Positions 18,494 to 29,424 are shown, counted from the first letter of the stretch. The stretch: DNA of 64,000 nt from DAMBHY01 sp032068765 (GCA_032068765.1 DAMBHY010000010.1:1-64000); one strand, 5' to 3'. Notes: generated by a model not told the origin, from the letters alone. Made by a program: numbers and translations.

Positions 18494-20302
18494 ATGCAAA
18501 AAATTCGGAATATCGCCATCATTGCACACGTCGATCATGGTAAAACTACACTCGTAGACAAGATGCTGATGGCGGGAAATCTCTTCCGCGACAACCAACA
18601 AACAGACAATTTGATTCTTGATAACAACGATTTGGAAAGAGAACGTGGAATAACGATTCTCTCAAAAAATGTTTCTATCAAATACAAAGACGTGAAAATA
18701 AACATCATTGACACTCCGGGTCACGCGGACTTTGGCGGTGAAGTGGAACGCGTTTTGAATATGGCGGACGGATGTCTGCTCGTGGTTGACGCTTTTGAAG
18801 GTCCTATGCCTCAAACACGCTTTGTACTTCAAAAAGCTTTAGAAATCGGATTGAAACCCGTATTGGTAATCAACAAGGTAGACAAACCCAACTGCCGCCC
18901 TGAAGAAGTTCAGGAAGAAGTTTTCGACCTGATGTTCAGCTTGGGAGCGACTGAAGAACAATTGGATTTCCCAACCATCTATGGTTCTGCTAAACAAGGA
19001 TGGATGTCTCATGACTACAATGCTCCGACAGACAATATCTTTGCGCTGCTTGATACAATTGTAGAACACATTCCAGCGCCAGAAAAGCTAGAAGGTACGC
19101 CACAGTTGCTCATCACTTCTTTGGATTATTCAAAATACGTTGGTCGTATTGCAGTAGGACGAGTTCATCGCGGCACCATTGTTCAAAATAAAGATTATGC
19201 TTTGTGCAAACGCGACGGAAGTATGACAAAAACGCGCATCAAGGAAATCAATATTTTCGAAGGCTTGGGTCGAGAAAAAGTCGAATCTGTTTCTTCTGGA
19301 GATATTTGCGCTTTGGTGGGTATAGAAGGATTTGAAATCGGCGACACCATCACAGATTATGAAAACCCTCAGCCGCTCGACCCTATTGCCATTGACGAAC
19401 CTACGATGTCGATGCTTTTCACCATCAACAATTCGCCTTTCTTCGGCAAAGACGGAAAATATGTAACTTCACGTCACATTTACGACCGTTTGCTGCAGGA
19501 GCTGGACAAAAATCTTGCTTTGCGTGTAGAAACTACAGACAGTGCAGATTCATGGATTGTTTATGGACGTGGCGTTTTGCACTTGTCAGTTTTAATAGAA
19601 ACCATGCGCCGCGAAGGTTACGAATTACAGGTGGGACAACCGCAGGTAATCATCAAGGTGATTGACGGACAGAAATACGAGCCGGTGGAACAACTGACAG
19701 TGAATCTGCCGGAAGAATCTGCAAGTAAAGTGATTGACGTCATCACACGTCGCAAAGGCGAAATGCTTACAATGGAAAGCAAGGGAGATCGTATGCATAT
19801 TGAGTTTACAATTCCATCGCGCGGAATTATCGGATTGAATAATATCGTCCTAACCCTTTCTGCAGGTGAAGCTGTGATGGCGCATCGTTTCCTAGAATTT
19901 CAGCCCTGGAGAGGAACCATCGAAAAGCGTCAGAACGGTTCTATCATTGCAGGAGAATCCGGTAACGCTTACGCGTACGCTTTAGACAAATTGCAGGACA
20001 GAGGAAAATTCTTTATCGAGCCACAGACGGATGTATATGCAGGTCAGGTAGTGGGAGAACACTCCAAAGAAGGTGACTTGGTGGTAAATGTGACAAAGTC
20101 AAAGAAACTGACTAACGTTCGTGCTTCAGGTACGGATGACAAAGCGCAATTAGCACCGCCTATCATTTTTAGTTTGGAAGAAGCTCTTGAATATATTAAA
20201 GAAGATGAATATGTGGAAGTAACTCCAAAATCCATGCGCTTGCGCAAAATTATTTTGGACGAGACAGAAAGAAAGCGTAGCAATAAAAAAACTGATAACT
20301 AA
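18494..20302 (+). CDS. typA: Ribosome-associated GTPase TypA/BipA
   Basis: A 602-residue translational GTPase related to EF-G, acting in 50S subunit assembly and stress adaptation. The G1 motif AHVDHGKTT is at residues 11-19. Switch I follows with ERERGITI, then G3 in DTPGHADFGGEVERVLNMAD and G4 NKVDK. Further on are the beta-barrel domain II, the EF-G-like domains (RREGYELQVGQPQVI) and the TypA-specific C-terminus (GRGVLHLSVLIETMRR, LAPPIIFSLEEALEYI). The chosen start MQKIRNIAIIAHVDH matches the family. The gene is monocistronic between its own promoter and a shared terminator. Confidence 0.97.
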   Translation: MQKIRNIAIIAHVDHGKTTLVDKMLMAGNLFRDNQQTDNLILDNNDLERERGITILSKNVSIKYKDVKINIIDTPGHADFGGEVERVLNMADGCLLVVDAFEGPMPQTRFVLQKALEIGLKPVLVINKVDKPNCRPEEVQEEVFDLMFSLGATEEQLDFPTIYGSAKQGWMSHDYNAPTDNIFALLDTIVEHIPAPEKLEGTPQLLITSLDYSKYVGRIAVGRVHRGTIVQNKDYALCKRDGSMTKTRIKEINIFEGLGREKVESVSSGDICALVGIEGFEIGDTITDYENPQPLDPIAIDEPTMSMLFTINNSPFFGKDGKYVTSRHIYDRLLQELDKNLALRVETTDSADSWIVYGRGVLHLSVLIETMRREGYELQVGQPQVIIKVIDGQKYEPVEQLTVNLPEESASKVIDVITRRKGEMLTMESKGDRMHIEFTIPSRGIIGLNNIVLTLSAGEAVMAHRFLEFQPWRGTIEKRQNGSIIAGESGNAYAYALDKLQDRGKFFIEPQTDVYAGQVVGEHSKEGDLVVNVTKSKKLTNVRASGTDDKAQLAPPIIFSLEEALEYIKEDEYVEVTPKSMRLRKIILDETERKRSNKKTDN

Positions 20303-20311
20303 ATAAAAGGA

Positions 20312-20343
20312 AAAAGCCGAAACTTAAATTTCGGCTTTTTTTA
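20312..20343. terminator. Bidirectional terminator between typA and folE
   Basis: AAAAGCCGAAA and TTTCGGCTTTT form an 11-bp stem around CTTAAA, with an A tract on the left and T tract on the right. It can end both converging genes. Confidence 0.9.
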
Positions 20344-20359
20344 TAAATAAAATGAATTG

Positions 20360-20938
20360 TTACTTATTAATCAGAGCAATAAATTCTTCTCTAGTTTTTT
20401 GTGCTTCAAAGACTCCTGTAAAATCCGAAGTTGTAGTAACGGAATTCTGTTTTTCTACACCACGCATTTGCATGCACATGTGTTGCGCTTCAATTACAAC
20501 CATCACGCCTAAAGGATTCAACGTATTTTGAATGGCTTCTTTAATTTGAGTAGTCAACCTTTCCTGAACTTGAAGACGACGCGCGAATACTTCAACGACC
20601 CTCGCAATTTTGCTTAGTCCAGTTACATATCCGTTTGGAATGTAAGCTACATGCGCTTTACCAAAAAATGGAAGCAGGTGATGTTCACACATTGAAAATA
20701 AATCAATGTCTTTTACAATCACCATCTGACGGTAATTTTCTTTAAACAAAGCACTTTTTAAAATCTCCTCAGGGTCTTGTTCATAACCTTTGGTTAAAAA
20801 CTGCATAGCTTTTGCAACTCTTTCAGGAGTTTTAAGTAAGCCTTCTCTGTCCGGATTTTCGCCTAAAATGCTAAGTAAATTTCTTACATGAGGCGCCATT
20901 GCTGACGTCTTTTTTTCATCAATATAGTTATCGTTCAT
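20360..20938 (-). CDS. folE: GTP cyclohydrolase I
   Basis: A 192-residue enzyme that converts GTP to dihydroneopterin triphosphate, the first step of folate (and pterin) synthesis. The zinc site is visible in [20 protein letters not shown], with the second zinc Cys in [44 protein letters not shown] is the family signature. I use ATG 20938. The open frame extends eight codons to a TTG at 20962, two bases from the upstream gene's stop, so a coupled TTG start is possible. It is the last gene of a five-gene minus-strand operon. Confidence 0.95.
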   Translation of the reverse strand: MNDNYIDEKKTSAMAPHVRNLLSILGENPDREGLLKTPERVAKAMQFLTKGYEQDPEEILKSALFKENYRQMVIVKDIDLFSMCEHHLLPFFGKAHVAYIPNGYVTGLSKIARVVEVFARRLQVQERLTTQIKEAIQNTLNPLGVMVVIEAQHMCMQMRGVEKQNSVTTTSDFTGVFEAQKTREEFIALINK

Positions 20939-20964
20939 TCTTCTATAAGATTTTTTATGCAAAG

Positions 20965-21474
20965 TTATTCCTGAGGGACACCGTCAATAACTTCCACAGG
21001 TATTTTTACCTCATCATTCACTATGTACATTTCTTTTCCAAAACTTGGGAAAGTTTTACGAAGTTGGCGCATCAGATCACTTGCTTCGCCTCTTGTCTTA
21101 AAGTTGCCCACGCGTAGACGCCAAAATGGTGATTCGAAATAAACAACGGTTTCATGTTCAGGGAATGCCTGATTAATTAAACCTTGTTTGCGATATGCTT
21201 CATTTTTGGATGTACGTTGGTTGTTTCCTGAAAAAGCCTGAACTTTATAACCGCGCATTTTTACATAGTACATTGCTGTGTTGCCGATTGTGAAAACCTG
21301 ACGTTTAGGAGCAATATTTCTGCCAACAATACTTTTAATAGCTTCTTCCTGATATATTACTACCCTGCCTTGTCCAGGAACTTCAGTTTGCAAATCCTGG
21401 ATGATTTTATTTTGCTGTTGGGCATGCAGTCCAAGCGGTAATAAAAAGAGTAATAAATATAAATACTTTTTCAT
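20965..21474 (-). CDS. Secreted SPOR-domain protein
   Basis: A 169-residue exported protein. Residues 1-18 are a signal peptide ([14 protein letters not shown]). The C-terminal part looks like a SPOR-type peptidoglycan-binding fold: [25 protein letters not shown], then [26 protein letters not shown] with the RVGNF.. pattern. SPOR domains bind denuded glycan strands, often at the septum. It sits between tpiA and folE, an arrangement I recall as common in Bacteroidales, with short spacing on both sides, so it is probably cotranscribed. Its connection to the metabolic neighbours is unknown. Confidence 0.85.
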   Translation of the reverse strand: MKKYLYLLLFLLPLGLHAQQQNKIIQDLQTEVPGQGRVVIYQEEAIKSIVGRNIAPKRQVFTIGNTAMYYVKMRGYKVQAFSGNNQRTSKNEAYRKQGLINQAFPEHETVVYFESPFWRLRVGNFKTRGEASDLMRQLRKTFPSFGKEMYIVNDEVKIPVEVIDGVPQE

Positions 21475-21508
21475 AATTCGTTTTTAGTGAATGAAGTAGA
21501 TATTGTTT

Positions 21509-22264
21509 TTAGAATGCTTCGATGATAGGCAAAAATTTACCCACTTCAAGAGAAGCACCTCCTATAAGTCCTCCATCTACATCGGGATTAGAGAATAATT
21601 CTTTAGCATTTCCGGCGTTGCAACTTCCTCCGTAAAGAATAGAAGTATTGTCAGCAATTTCTTTTCCATATTTTTCTTCGATTGTTTTGCGAATGAAAGC
21701 GTGGATTTCCTGTGCCTGGTCGGGTGAAGCTGTTTTTCCTGTTCCGATTGCCCAGACAGGTTCGTAAGCTAAAATTATTTTCTTGAAATCTTCCTCTGAA
21801 AGGTTGAAAAGTGATTGTTCAATTTGTGATTTTACTACATCAAAATGTTTGTTCGCTTCGCGTTCTTCCAATACTTCACCGATACAAAAAATAGGAGTTA
21901 AATTATTTTTGAGAGCTAACATCACTTTTTCTTTCAAAATTTCAGGAGTTTCGTGGTAATAAGCACGACGTTCGCTGTGTCCTAAAATTACGTATTTTGC
22001 TCCAGTAGAAGCTATCATCACCGGAGATATTTCGCCTGTGAAAGCTCCTGATTCTTTGTCGGCACAGTTTTGAGCTGCTAATCCTATTTTAGTTGTATCT
22101 ACCTCTTTGGCAATACTTGCCAAATGTATATATGGTGTTCCGATGATTACATCACAATTTAAAGTTTTCCCATTCAAAGCTTCGTTAAGCTCCGATGCCA
22201 AATTCAAACCTTCCTGAAGGTTTTTGTTCATTTTCCAGTTTCCTGCTACAATGTTCTTTCTCAT
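21509..22264 (-). CDS. tpiA: Triosephosphate isomerase
   Basis: A 251-residue glycolytic TIM-barrel enzyme that interconverts dihydroxyacetone phosphate and glyceraldehyde 3-phosphate. All catalytic residues are present: Lys11 in GNWKMN, His96 in LGHSERR, and Glu168 in [11 protein letters not shown] (loop 6). The phosphate-binding ILYGGS and GLIGGASL follow. Length and start ([13 protein letters not shown]) match the family exactly. It is the middle gene of the operon, 11 bp after the DoxX-type gene. Confidence 0.98.
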   Translation of the reverse strand: MRKNIVAGNWKMNKNLQEGLNLASELNEALNGKTLNCDVIIGTPYIHLASIAKEVDTTKIGLAAQNCADKESGAFTGEISPVMIASTGAKYVILGHSERRAYYHETPEILKEKVMLALKNNLTPIFCIGEVLEEREANKHFDVVKSQIEQSLFNLSEEDFKKIILAYEPVWAIGTGKTASPDQAQEIHAFIRKTIEEKYGKEIADNTSILYGGSCNAGNAKELFSNPDVDGGLIGGASLEVGKFLPIIEAF

Positions 22265-22275
22265 ATCAAATATTT

Positions 22276-23577
22276 TTACTTTAAAAAATTGTTCCTTTTA
22301 TCAACTACTCCAATAATTATCAGCGGAATAATAAAGAATAATGCTACCCATAAAACAGACATAGAAGAATTTTGTTTTTCTACTGTATACGTATTATTCT
22401 TTATTTCATCAATTAATTGGCGGGCTTTTTCGTTTTTAGGAAGTGAAAATCCATCCCATTTATTCAAAACAGTTCCGTCTTTCAGCAACATCAAACCAGG
22501 ATTGGAGCGAATCATCGTCTTCAACATTCTCTCGTCCGAATTGCAATAGGTGATATTATTAAAGTTTGGATGCTGATTGTCCCATTTCGCAATTTGCTCA
22601 GTAGAGGACGCAGTCAATAAATAAAATGGCACATTATTTCTCGATGCAAGTTCGTGCAACAAGTTAAAATGTTTAAGATTTCCGGATTTTGTGTTCTGTA
22701 ACTGAGTCGTAATCATCAAAAGAGTATAATTTGGGTCACTAAGAATTTGTTGAGAGATATCTCCCAAATCTTCCCATTTTCTTGTGATGGTATTGAATTG
22801 TAGTTGCTGAATATTAAAATCTTCAATTTTCGGCTTTTTGCCCTCTTTTACAAGTTTTGATTTAAGCTCTACAAAAGTCCATGTTGAATCTTGCCAAGGG
22901 TAGTTTTTTTCAGTAAATTCTTTCTTAACTCCATCCTTTTCATAAACAAAAATATTTTCAAAAACATCTGATTGTGCCGGGTCGATAAACATACTCTTAG
23001 GGATATTTGAACCTATCTTATAAGGACGAAAATCTAGGATGGGTAAGCGTTCAATTCCGTATATTGAAAAAGCGATGCCAAAAACCACTGTAAAAGCGGC
23101 TACTATTTTCTGAAATTTATTACTGAAAAGCGGATGAATATATTTATAATTAATTATTAGAATTATGCTCAATGCGATCAGTACCAAATTCTTATAAAAT
23201 GTAGCCCAATTGCTTATGATGAACGCATCGCCAAAACATCCGCAATCTTTTACAGGATTTTTCAATGCAATCCATAAAGTTAACGGCGTCATAAATGCCA
23301 TAACAATTAAAATTATTCGAGTTGTCCATTTTCTGTAAACACCCAACAAAAGAAAAACTCCGAGAGAGAATTCCAAAACAATTAAGAAAATTGCTACTGG
23401 GAGAGCCATCCAAAATAACGACCTCAAATCCATTGCTACGAGGTAATCCTGAATTTTGTACTGAAATCCTAAAGCATCGATTCCTTTCACAAAACCTGAA
23501 AAAACGAAAGTAGCACCAACTATAACACGTGCCACTCCCACAAGTACCTTGCTTAACAATTTATCTCTTTCGAACAT
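22276..23577 (-). CDS. DoxX/MauE-like membrane protein with thioredoxin-like C-terminus (BT_3928 type)
   Basis: A 433-residue inner-membrane protein. The N-terminal part holds about four to five spans typical of DoxX/MauE proteins ([67 protein letters not shown]). A periplasmic domain follows at about 195-400, which looks thioredoxin-like in plan but has no CxxC. A last span at 405-423 ([18 protein letters not shown]) ends the protein. The family is Bacteroidota-specific and unassigned. The Cys pair in DCGCFGD within the membrane part could take part in thiol-disulfide chemistry. It is only 2 bp from the DUF1599 gene and 11 bp from tpiA, a firm operon. Confidence 0.85.
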   Translation of the reverse strand: MFERDKLLSKVLVGVARVIVGATFVFSGFVKGIDALGFQYKIQDYLVAMDLRSLFWMALPVAIFLIVLEFSLGVFLLLGVYRKWTTRIILIVMAFMTPLTLWIALKNPVKDCGCFGDAFIISNWATFYKNLVLIALSIILIINYKYIHPLFSNKFQKIVAAFTVVFGIAFSIYGIERLPILDFRPYKIGSNIPKSMFIDPAQSDVFENIFVYEKDGVKKEFTEKNYPWQDSTWTFVELKSKLVKEGKKPKIEDFNIQQLQFNTITRKWEDLGDISQQILSDPNYTLLMITTQLQNTKSGNLKHFNLLHELASRNNVPFYLLTASSTEQIAKWDNQHPNFNNITYCNSDERMLKTMIRSNPGLMLLKDGTVLNKWDGFSLPKNEKARQLIDEIKNNTYTVEKQNSSMSVLWVALFFIIPLIIIGVVDKRNNFLK

Positions 23578-23579
23578 TT

Positions 23580-24125
23580 TTAATCCAAATTAAAATGCAT
23601 TTTTATCAATCCAAACAAAGCATAATTAATCATGTCCATATAATTTGCATCTACCCCTTCTGATACCAATGTCCTTCCACTATTGCTTTCTATCTCTTTG
23701 GTACGATGAATTTTCATCAAAATCAAATCGGTGTATGAACTCGTACGCATCGAACGCCACGCTTCATCATAATCATGATTTTTGTTGTACATCAGCGAAC
23801 GGCTGGCATCTATTTTTTTATCATAGAGTTCCAAAGCCTTTTCGTTGTTTATATCAATCGTGTCTGTATAACCCAGTTCTGTTTGAATCAAGGCTATAGC
23901 ACCATAATTTACTATACCTACGTATTCAGAAAAGATAGAATCACCTACCAGGTTTTCTTTTTTTATTTCAATTGAACGAACCCTTTTTACTTTAATCAAA
24001 ATTTGATCTGTAACCGATTCCGGACGAAGAATGCGCCATGCCGGACCATAATCTTTCAACTTTTTTTGAAACAAATCACGACACAATGCTATGACTTCAT
24101 CAAACTGCATCTTAGTGGTATCCAT
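23580..24125 (-). CDS. DUF1599 protein
   Basis: A 181-residue protein built from two related halves. FDEVIALCRDLFQKKLKDYGPAWRILRPESVTDQILIKVKRVRSIE matches LYDKKIDASRSLMYNKNHDYDEAWRSMRTSSYTDLILMKIHRTKEIE. This internal duplication, with a DYG.AWR/DYDEAWR motif in each half, is typical of the family. Pfam names the domain 'nucleotide modification associated domain 1', based on its phage contexts, but the cellular function is not established. It is the first gene of the operon that runs into the DoxX gene, tpiA, SPOR and folE. Confidence 0.9.
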   Translation of the reverse strand: MDTTKMQFDEVIALCRDLFQKKLKDYGPAWRILRPESVTDQILIKVKRVRSIEIKKENLVGDSIFSEYVGIVNYGAIALIQTELGYTDTIDINNEKALELYDKKIDASRSLMYNKNHDYDEAWRSMRTSSYTDLILMKIHRTKEIESNSGRTLVSEGVDANYMDMINYALFGLIKMHFNLD

Positions 24126-24159
24126 ATCTTTTGAAGTAAAATTCGTTTTTAAAACTTAG

Positions 24160-24167
24160 CAAAGGTA
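24160..24167 (-). promoter_or_regulatory. -7 box for the DUF1599-tpiA-folE operon
   Basis: On the minus strand TACCTTTG matches TAnnTTTG, 35 bases before the DUF1599 ATG. Confidence 0.65.
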
Positions 24168-24178
24168 GATAAAAAAAG

Positions 24179-24214
24179 AAAAAGGTACAAGTTAGAAGAA
24201 AACCTGCACCTTTT
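24179..24214 (-). terminator. Terminator of the M23 peptidase gene
   Basis: On the minus strand AAAAGGTGCA pairs with TGTACCTTTT (one G-T pair), followed by a T-run. It lies 20 bases after the stop of the M23 gene and just upstream of the next operon's promoter. Confidence 0.75.
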
Positions 24215-24234
24215 AATACCTTTTAAATCATTAT

Positions 24235-25245
24235 TTATGAGACGCGTAATGACTCACCAGCTTTTAATTTTGTTTTGGAAGTAATGTTATTCAGATTACA
24301 AATCTTTTTAACTGAAATACCATATCTGCGAGCAATTTTGGAAATGTTTTCTCCAGATTTAACTCGATGATATTCTATATCACCTTTTACAAATCTGTTA
24401 TTGCTGTTGGATGATTTACGATAATTAGAATAATCGTCATAAGAATCAGAACCTCCTAACACCATAGAACTGCTGTTGCTTGTTTTCACATAGCTTCTGC
24501 GAGTAACCATGTAAGTATCACGGTGAGGAACTTTGTTTCTGAAATCAACAATAAAATTAGGATTGATAGGATTTCCAAAGAAGCGGAATTCAAAGTGAAG
24601 ATGAGAACCGAAAGAACGTCCTGTGTTACCTGCCAAACCAATTGCCTGACCTGAACGAACTACTTGATTTTCTTTTACCAAAAATTTTGATAAGTGACCA
24701 TATACTGTTTCCAATCCGTTTGGATGGCGCATAACTACGAAGTTTCCATATCCGCCAGCTTCATAATCTTTTACACGTACTTTGCCATCAAATGCAGCGT
24801 AAATTGTATCTCCTGTTCTAGCTTTCAAGTCAACACCATAATGATATCTAGAGCGACCTCTGCGACCGAAATTAGATGTCATGTATCCTTTGCAGGGTAT
24901 GCTGAAATTAGACAAATCTACTCTGAAAGAATCCGGAGCACTCATATTGTCATAAGCATCTACATATTGATTTCTCCATTGTCCTTTATATAAATTATCT
25001 GCGGGGATTTCTGATGTATTCCAAGATGATGTTGCAGAACGGGAACCTTCTAAAGTGGATAAATTCATTTTAAGTTTAACACCGTCAGCATAGAGAGATT
25101 TGTTTTTCGATAATTTTCTGCTGTGAAGTTGTTTGTAAACAATGTCTGATCGTTTAGAGTTTAAACTTTGAGAAAAAGAAGAAAGTGAAAAAGTTACCAT
25201 TAATAAAATCACTAAATTTCTCATTGTTACATTTAATTTTGTCAT
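24235..25245 (-). CDS. M23-family peptidoglycan endopeptidase with LysM
   Basis: A 336-residue exported cell-wall hydrolase. The signal peptide spans about residues 8-26 (LVILLMVTFSLSSFSQ). The M23 LytM-type domain covers about 115-235 and keeps its zinc ligands: His135 and Asp139 in HYGVDL, and His217 in HLHFEF, with His184 and His215 as catalytic histidines. A flexible Ser/Asn-rich linker (255-285) leads to a C-terminal LysM domain (291-336, YHRVKSGENISKIARRYG). It is therefore likely to be an active peptide cross-link cleaver for wall growth, bound to peptidoglycan by LysM. Translation may begin at ATG 25245 or at the second ATG, 25224. The second puts the signal peptide right at the N-terminus. 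Confidence 0.93.
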   Translation of the reverse strand: MTKLNVTMRNLVILLMVTFSLSSFSQSLNSKRSDIVYKQLHSRKLSKNKSLYADGVKLKMNLSTLEGSRSATSSWNTSEIPADNLYKGQWRNQYVDAYDNMSAPDSFRVDLSNFSIPCKGYMTSNFGRRGRSRYHYGVDLKARTGDTIYAAFDGKVRVKDYEAGGYGNFVVMRHPNGLETVYGHLSKFLVKENQVVRSGQAIGLAGNTGRSFGSHLHFEFRFFGNPINPNFIVDFRNKVPHRDTYMVTRRSYVKTSNSSSMVLGGSDSYDDYSNYRKSSNSNNRFVKGDIEYHRVKSGENISKIARRYGISVKKICNLNNITSKTKLKAGESLRVS

Positions 25246-25944
25246 AATGCTTAATAATTGACAGTCTTACTGTACATTAGTTACATCAATTCATACATTC
25301 CATATTGTGGATGTTGGAATATACCAATTGAAATTAATTAAATATTTGTTTTGTGGAAAAAATGAGGAAACTTCTTCTAATAATATGAATAGTTTATGAT
25401 TAGATAGTTTTGAATTTCCCATTTTTAAAATTAACTTATTTGATTTTCGTGAATAATTACAAAAAAATTTCGTTTTAATTACGATTTGATTTCTTGAACG
25501 ATTCCAAAGTAAAATCATTCTTTTTTTTCTCACAAGAATATCAAAAGATAAATTGGTATTGCTTCATACTATCAATCATTAAACAGACCCTGTTTTTTGG
25601 CATTATATCATTGAACATTAATTGTTTACGCAAATCATATGTTATACAACATAAAGACCTAAATTCAACATAATTTTACATTTTTTAATTTGGAATTACG
25701 AAACAGATAGGAAGTTTGACCGAACAATACCAACTGATATATTGTTAATTTAGATTAGGAAAAATTAAAGACTCTCAACCCATTCTTGAAGTTTCCGATT
25801 ACTATACACCATTAATTTCCCCTCCTTATTTACAACTATTTAGTTTATAATAATAACTAAACGTGACCGTAAATCTGACATTTATTGATAGTTTTCATTA
25901 TATTTGCGCAAATTTATGTCCAATAACTATCGGAATATTTATTT
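25246..25944. other. Divergent intergenic region between M23 and DUF2723 genes
   Basis: About 700 bp of AT-rich sequence. An 80-codon minus-strand frame (25291-25533) has no family likeness and an unusual composition, so I do not call it. The promoter at 25899 is the only clear element. Confidence 0.55.
25899..25906 (+). promoter_or_regulatory. -7 box for the DUF2723 gene
   Basis: TATATTTG matches TAnnTTTG, 39 bases before ATG 25945. Confidence 0.7.
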
Positions 25945-28900
25945 ATGAAGAAGTATAAAATTATAAACAATATAGCCGGATGGGTTGTATTTGCAATTTC
26001 CGCTATTGTTTATTTACTTACAATCGAACCTACTACAAGCTTTTGGGATTGTCCCGAATTTATAATCTCAGCATACAAATTAGAAATTGGCCACCCTCCC
26101 GGCGCACCTTTTTTTATGTTGCTTGGTAATTTATTTACACAATTCACTTCTGATCCTTTGCAAGTAGCTAAGATGGTAAATGCCATGTCCGCGCTGTTAA
26201 GTGCTTTCACAATCTTATTCTTATTCTGGACCATCACTCATCTAACTAGAAAGCTGATGGTTAAAGATGAAAGTGAAATCACAACAGGCAAATTGATAGC
26301 TATCATCGGAAGCGGTTTGGTAGGAGCATTGGTTTATACTTTCTCAGATACTTTCTGGTTTTCTGCTGTGGAAGCAGAAGTTTATGCATTCTCATCAATG
26401 CTTACGGCTTTGGTTTTCTGGATAATACTGAAATGGGAAGACAATGCAGATAGTTCCAATTCCGACAAATGGATTGTGCTGCTTGCTTATATAATGGGTC
26501 TTTCAATCGGCGTCCATTTGCTTAACTTATTATGTATCCCGGCAATCGTACTTGTATATTATTACAAGAAATATGACAATCTAAACTGGAAAAATATAAC
26601 CATCGCTTTAGGAATTTCATTCGGACTTATTATCATATTAATGTATGGTATCATCCCGGGATTTACGAAAGTAGGCGGCTGGTTTGAATTGTTCTTCGTT
26701 AATACTTTGGGAATGCAGTACAACAGCGGTGTATTGTTTTATTTATTCCTAATGCTGGGAATTATTGCATGGACACTTTACGAAACATTCAAATACAAGG
26801 AAAATAACAGGAAAGCAAAGATTGCACTTTTCATAACTTTAGCGCTCACAGGAATATTATTTATCACAAGTAGTGTAGTAATTTGGTTGTTTTTAATTGC
26901 TGTTGCGGGATATACCTTGTTTGGAACTAAAAAGATTTCAAATCATTTCATTAATCTTTTAAGTTCGTGCTTGTTTGCAATAATCATAGGATTTTCATCC
27001 TACGCGGTAATTCCTATCCGTTCCAATGAAAATCCTCCTATGGATGAAAACTCACCAAATAACTTTTTCTCTTTGGCAAGTTATCTCAATCGTGAGCAAT
27101 ATGGCGATAAGCCTTTGTTCTACGGGCAAACATACGCTTCAGAACTAGAAAGAACTGCTGACGGCTCTCCTGTGGTAACAAGCTCAAAAAAGAAATACGG
27201 AAAAATCATTAAGACAAATCCTTCGGATAAGGACAGATATGTTGTAGAAAGCACTTCTCAAAAATACAAGTATTCTCACAACATGTTATTTCCAAGAATG
27301 ACATCCGATAAGTCTAATCCATTGTATGGTAATCATATTATCGGATACAGACAATGGGGAGGAGTAGATAATCCGGATATTCCGCCAACATTCTTCCAAA
27401 ACATACAATATCTGGTAAGTTATCAGTTGAATTTTATGTACTGGAGATATTTCTTCTGGAACTTCTCAGGCCGTCAGAACGATTTACAAGGAGATAATGG
27501 TATCACTAAAGGTAACTGGATTACAGGTATTCCTTTCATTGATGATAAAGTGCTCGGCTTAGGTCCTCAAGACAATATTGCGCCTGATGTGGTAGATAAT
27601 AAAGCGCACAACAAATATTTCCTTTTACCCTTTATCTTGGGATTGATTGGTATATTCTATCAATTGTCGCTTAAAGAAAGAGGATACAAAAGTTTCAGCA
27701 TCGTATTCATGCTGTTCTTTATGACAGGTATCGCTATTGTGCTTTATCTGAACCAAACTCCATTTGAACCACGCGAAAGAGATTACGCTTATGCCGGTTC
27801 GTTCTATGCTTTCTCTATCTGGGTGGGAATGGGCGTTGCCGGAATCAGTTTGTTTTTACACAAATATTTGAAGAACTCAACTGTCGCAACAGCAATAGCA
27901 ACTATAGCCGCGTTGTTTGTTCCTATTCAGATGGCAAGTCAAAACTGGGACGATCACGACCGCTCCGGAAGATACATGGCACGCGATGCCGGAATGAATT
28001 TCCTCAACAGTGTGGAGAAAAACGGTATCATATTCTGTAACGGTGATAACGACACATTCCCTCTATGGTATCTGCATGAAGTTGAAAGCTTCAGAACTGA
28101 TACAAGAGCTTGCAATCTAAGTTATTTGCAAACGGAATGGTATACTGATCAAATGCTCCGTCAATCTTATCAATCAGAACCACTTCCAATCAAATGGTCA
28201 CGTTCTCGATATTATGGCGACGATACTTCACACGCGTATTTGATTACAAAGAAAGATATCGAAAATGCCCTCAAAAACGGAGACGTATCACCAATATCTT
28301 ATACAGAATATTACGATAGTTCAATTTTCAAAGATACAGTATCGCTCAAAGATGCGATGGAAGCTCTTCGCACAGGCAAGAATGCTTATCCGAAAACGCC
28401 TTTCACAGCCATTGCCGATCAACCTATTTTCCCAGGTGACATTGCATATCTTAATGTAGATTCTACCAAAGTAAATCTACAAAAACTAAATGCATCTTCC
28501 GATCAAAGAAAAATGTTCATCAACCTAAAGGGACAAAACGTATTGTATCGTCAGGACTTGATGCTGTTAGAAATTCTCACCAACATAAATGACAACAACT
28601 GGCAGCGTCCGTTATATTTTGCAGCCACCGTGGACAGATCTTTATCCAACAGCGTAAAAGATTATCTATCGCTGGAAGGAATGGCTTATCGTGTAATACC
28701 CGGCATACCAAGAAACGGAGGAATCAACACTGAAGTTGCTTACAATAACATGATGAATAAATTCCGCTGGGGAGGTATAGAGAACAATCCGAATATCTAT
28801 CTTGACGTTACCAGCAGAAACATGGTTTCTTCTTTCCGTATGTATTTTGCTCAGTTGATTGAAGCGTTGATTAATGAAGGTAAAAACGACAAAGCGGCAG

Positions 28901-29424
28901 CTGCTCTTGACAAATGTCTCAAAGTGATGCCGTCTAAATCTGTTCCTTTGGGGACAGAAGGAATTATTCTAGCGCGCTCCTATTATCGTATCGGTCAAAA
29001 GCAAAAAGCGGAAGCATTGCTAAATGAAATATATGGAAGAATTCAGAAAAACCTGAACTGGTTTGACAGATTGACTCCCGAACAAATGGCTAATAGTTGG
29101 ACAGACATCAACGGTGATAATCTCCGTCCGATGCTAATCATCGCAGGTGTTTATCAAGAATTTGATAAGGCAAAATACGAGCCTTTCACAGACAACTTAT
29201 TTAAACGCGCACAATTCTATTACTCACTCGGACTTCCATATCTGGGCGACCCTATTTTACAAGGAATAACAGATGCATCCATCCAAAGTTATTATAATGA
29301 GAATGTGGATACGTTTACTCGCTCTTTATCAGAAAAGACCCTTCACAAATCTTTGAAGATGATGGAGCAATACAATCCACGAATGCTGGAAGAGTATAGC
29401 AAAGGTGCACAACAAGAAAATTAA
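25945..29424 (+). CDS. DUF2723 (GT117-type) membrane glycosyltransferase
   Basis: An 1159-residue membrane protein of the DUF2723/TMEM260-like group, related to protein O-mannosyltransferases that use lipid-linked sugar. The first 20 residues hold a span (WVVFAISAIVYLLTIEP). The catalytic first loop is TTSFWDCPEFIISAYKLEIG followed by HPPGAPFF, with acidic residues as expected. About a dozen spans continue to residue 670. The soluble C-terminal third has TPR-like helices (AAAALDKCLKVMPS, QKQKAEALLNEIYGRI). In Bacteroidales such enzymes are suspected to act in protein O-glycosylation or surface-glycan assembly, but the acceptor is not known for this one. It has its own promoter and terminator. 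Confidence 0.92.
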   Translation: MKKYKIINNIAGWVVFAISAIVYLLTIEPTTSFWDCPEFIISAYKLEIGHPPGAPFFMLLGNLFTQFTSDPLQVAKMVNAMSALLSAFTILFLFWTITHLTRKLMVKDESEITTGKLIAIIGSGLVGALVYTFSDTFWFSAVEAEVYAFSSMLTALVFWIILKWEDNADSSNSDKWIVLLAYIMGLSIGVHLLNLLCIPAIVLVYYYKKYDNLNWKNITIALGISFGLIIILMYGIIPGFTKVGGWFELFFVNTLGMQYNSGVLFYLFLMLGIIAWTLYETFKYKENNRKAKIALFITLALTGILFITSSVVIWLFLIAVAGYTLFGTKKISNHFINLLSSCLFAIIIGFSSYAVIPIRSNENPPMDENSPNNFFSLASYLNREQYGDKPLFYGQTYASELERTADGSPVVTSSKKKYGKIIKTNPSDKDRYVVESTSQKYKYSHNMLFPRMTSDKSNPLYGNHIIGYRQWGGVDNPDIPPTFFQNIQYLVSYQLNFMYWRYFFWNFSGRQNDLQGDNGITKGNWITGIPFIDDKVLGLGPQDNIAPDVVDNKAHNKYFLLPFILGLIGIFYQLSLKERGYKSFSIVFMLFFMTGIAIVLYLNQTPFEPRERDYAYAGSFYAFSIWVGMGVAGISLFLHKYLKNSTVATAIATIAALFVPIQMASQNWDDHDRSGRYMARDAGMNFLNSVEKNGIIFCNGDNDTFPLWYLHEVESFRTDTRACNLSYLQTEWYTDQMLRQSYQSEPLPIKWSRSRYYGDDTSHAYLITKKDIENALKNGDVSPISYTEYYDSSIFKDTVSLKDAMEALRTGKNAYPKTPFTAIADQPIFPGDIAYLNVDSTKVNLQKLNASSDQRKMFINLKGQNVLYRQDLMLLEILTNINDNNWQRPLYFAATVDRSLSNSVKDYLSLEGMAYRVIPGIPRNGGINTEVAYNNMMNKFRWGGIENNPNIYLDVTSRNMVSSFRMYFAQLIEALINEGKNDKAAAALDKCLKVMPSKSVPLGTEGIILARSYYRIGQKQKAEALLNEIYGRIQKNLNWFDRLTPEQMANSWTDINGDNLRPMLIIAGVYQEFDKAKYEPFTDNLFKRAQFYYSLGLPYLGDPILQGITDASIQSYYNENVDTFTRSLSEKTLHKSLKMMEQYNPRMLEEYSKGAQQEN

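Noticed and set aside
25291..25533. 80-codon minus-strand ORF
   Set aside because: Chance frame in AT-rich intergenic DNA; composition unlike the real genes.
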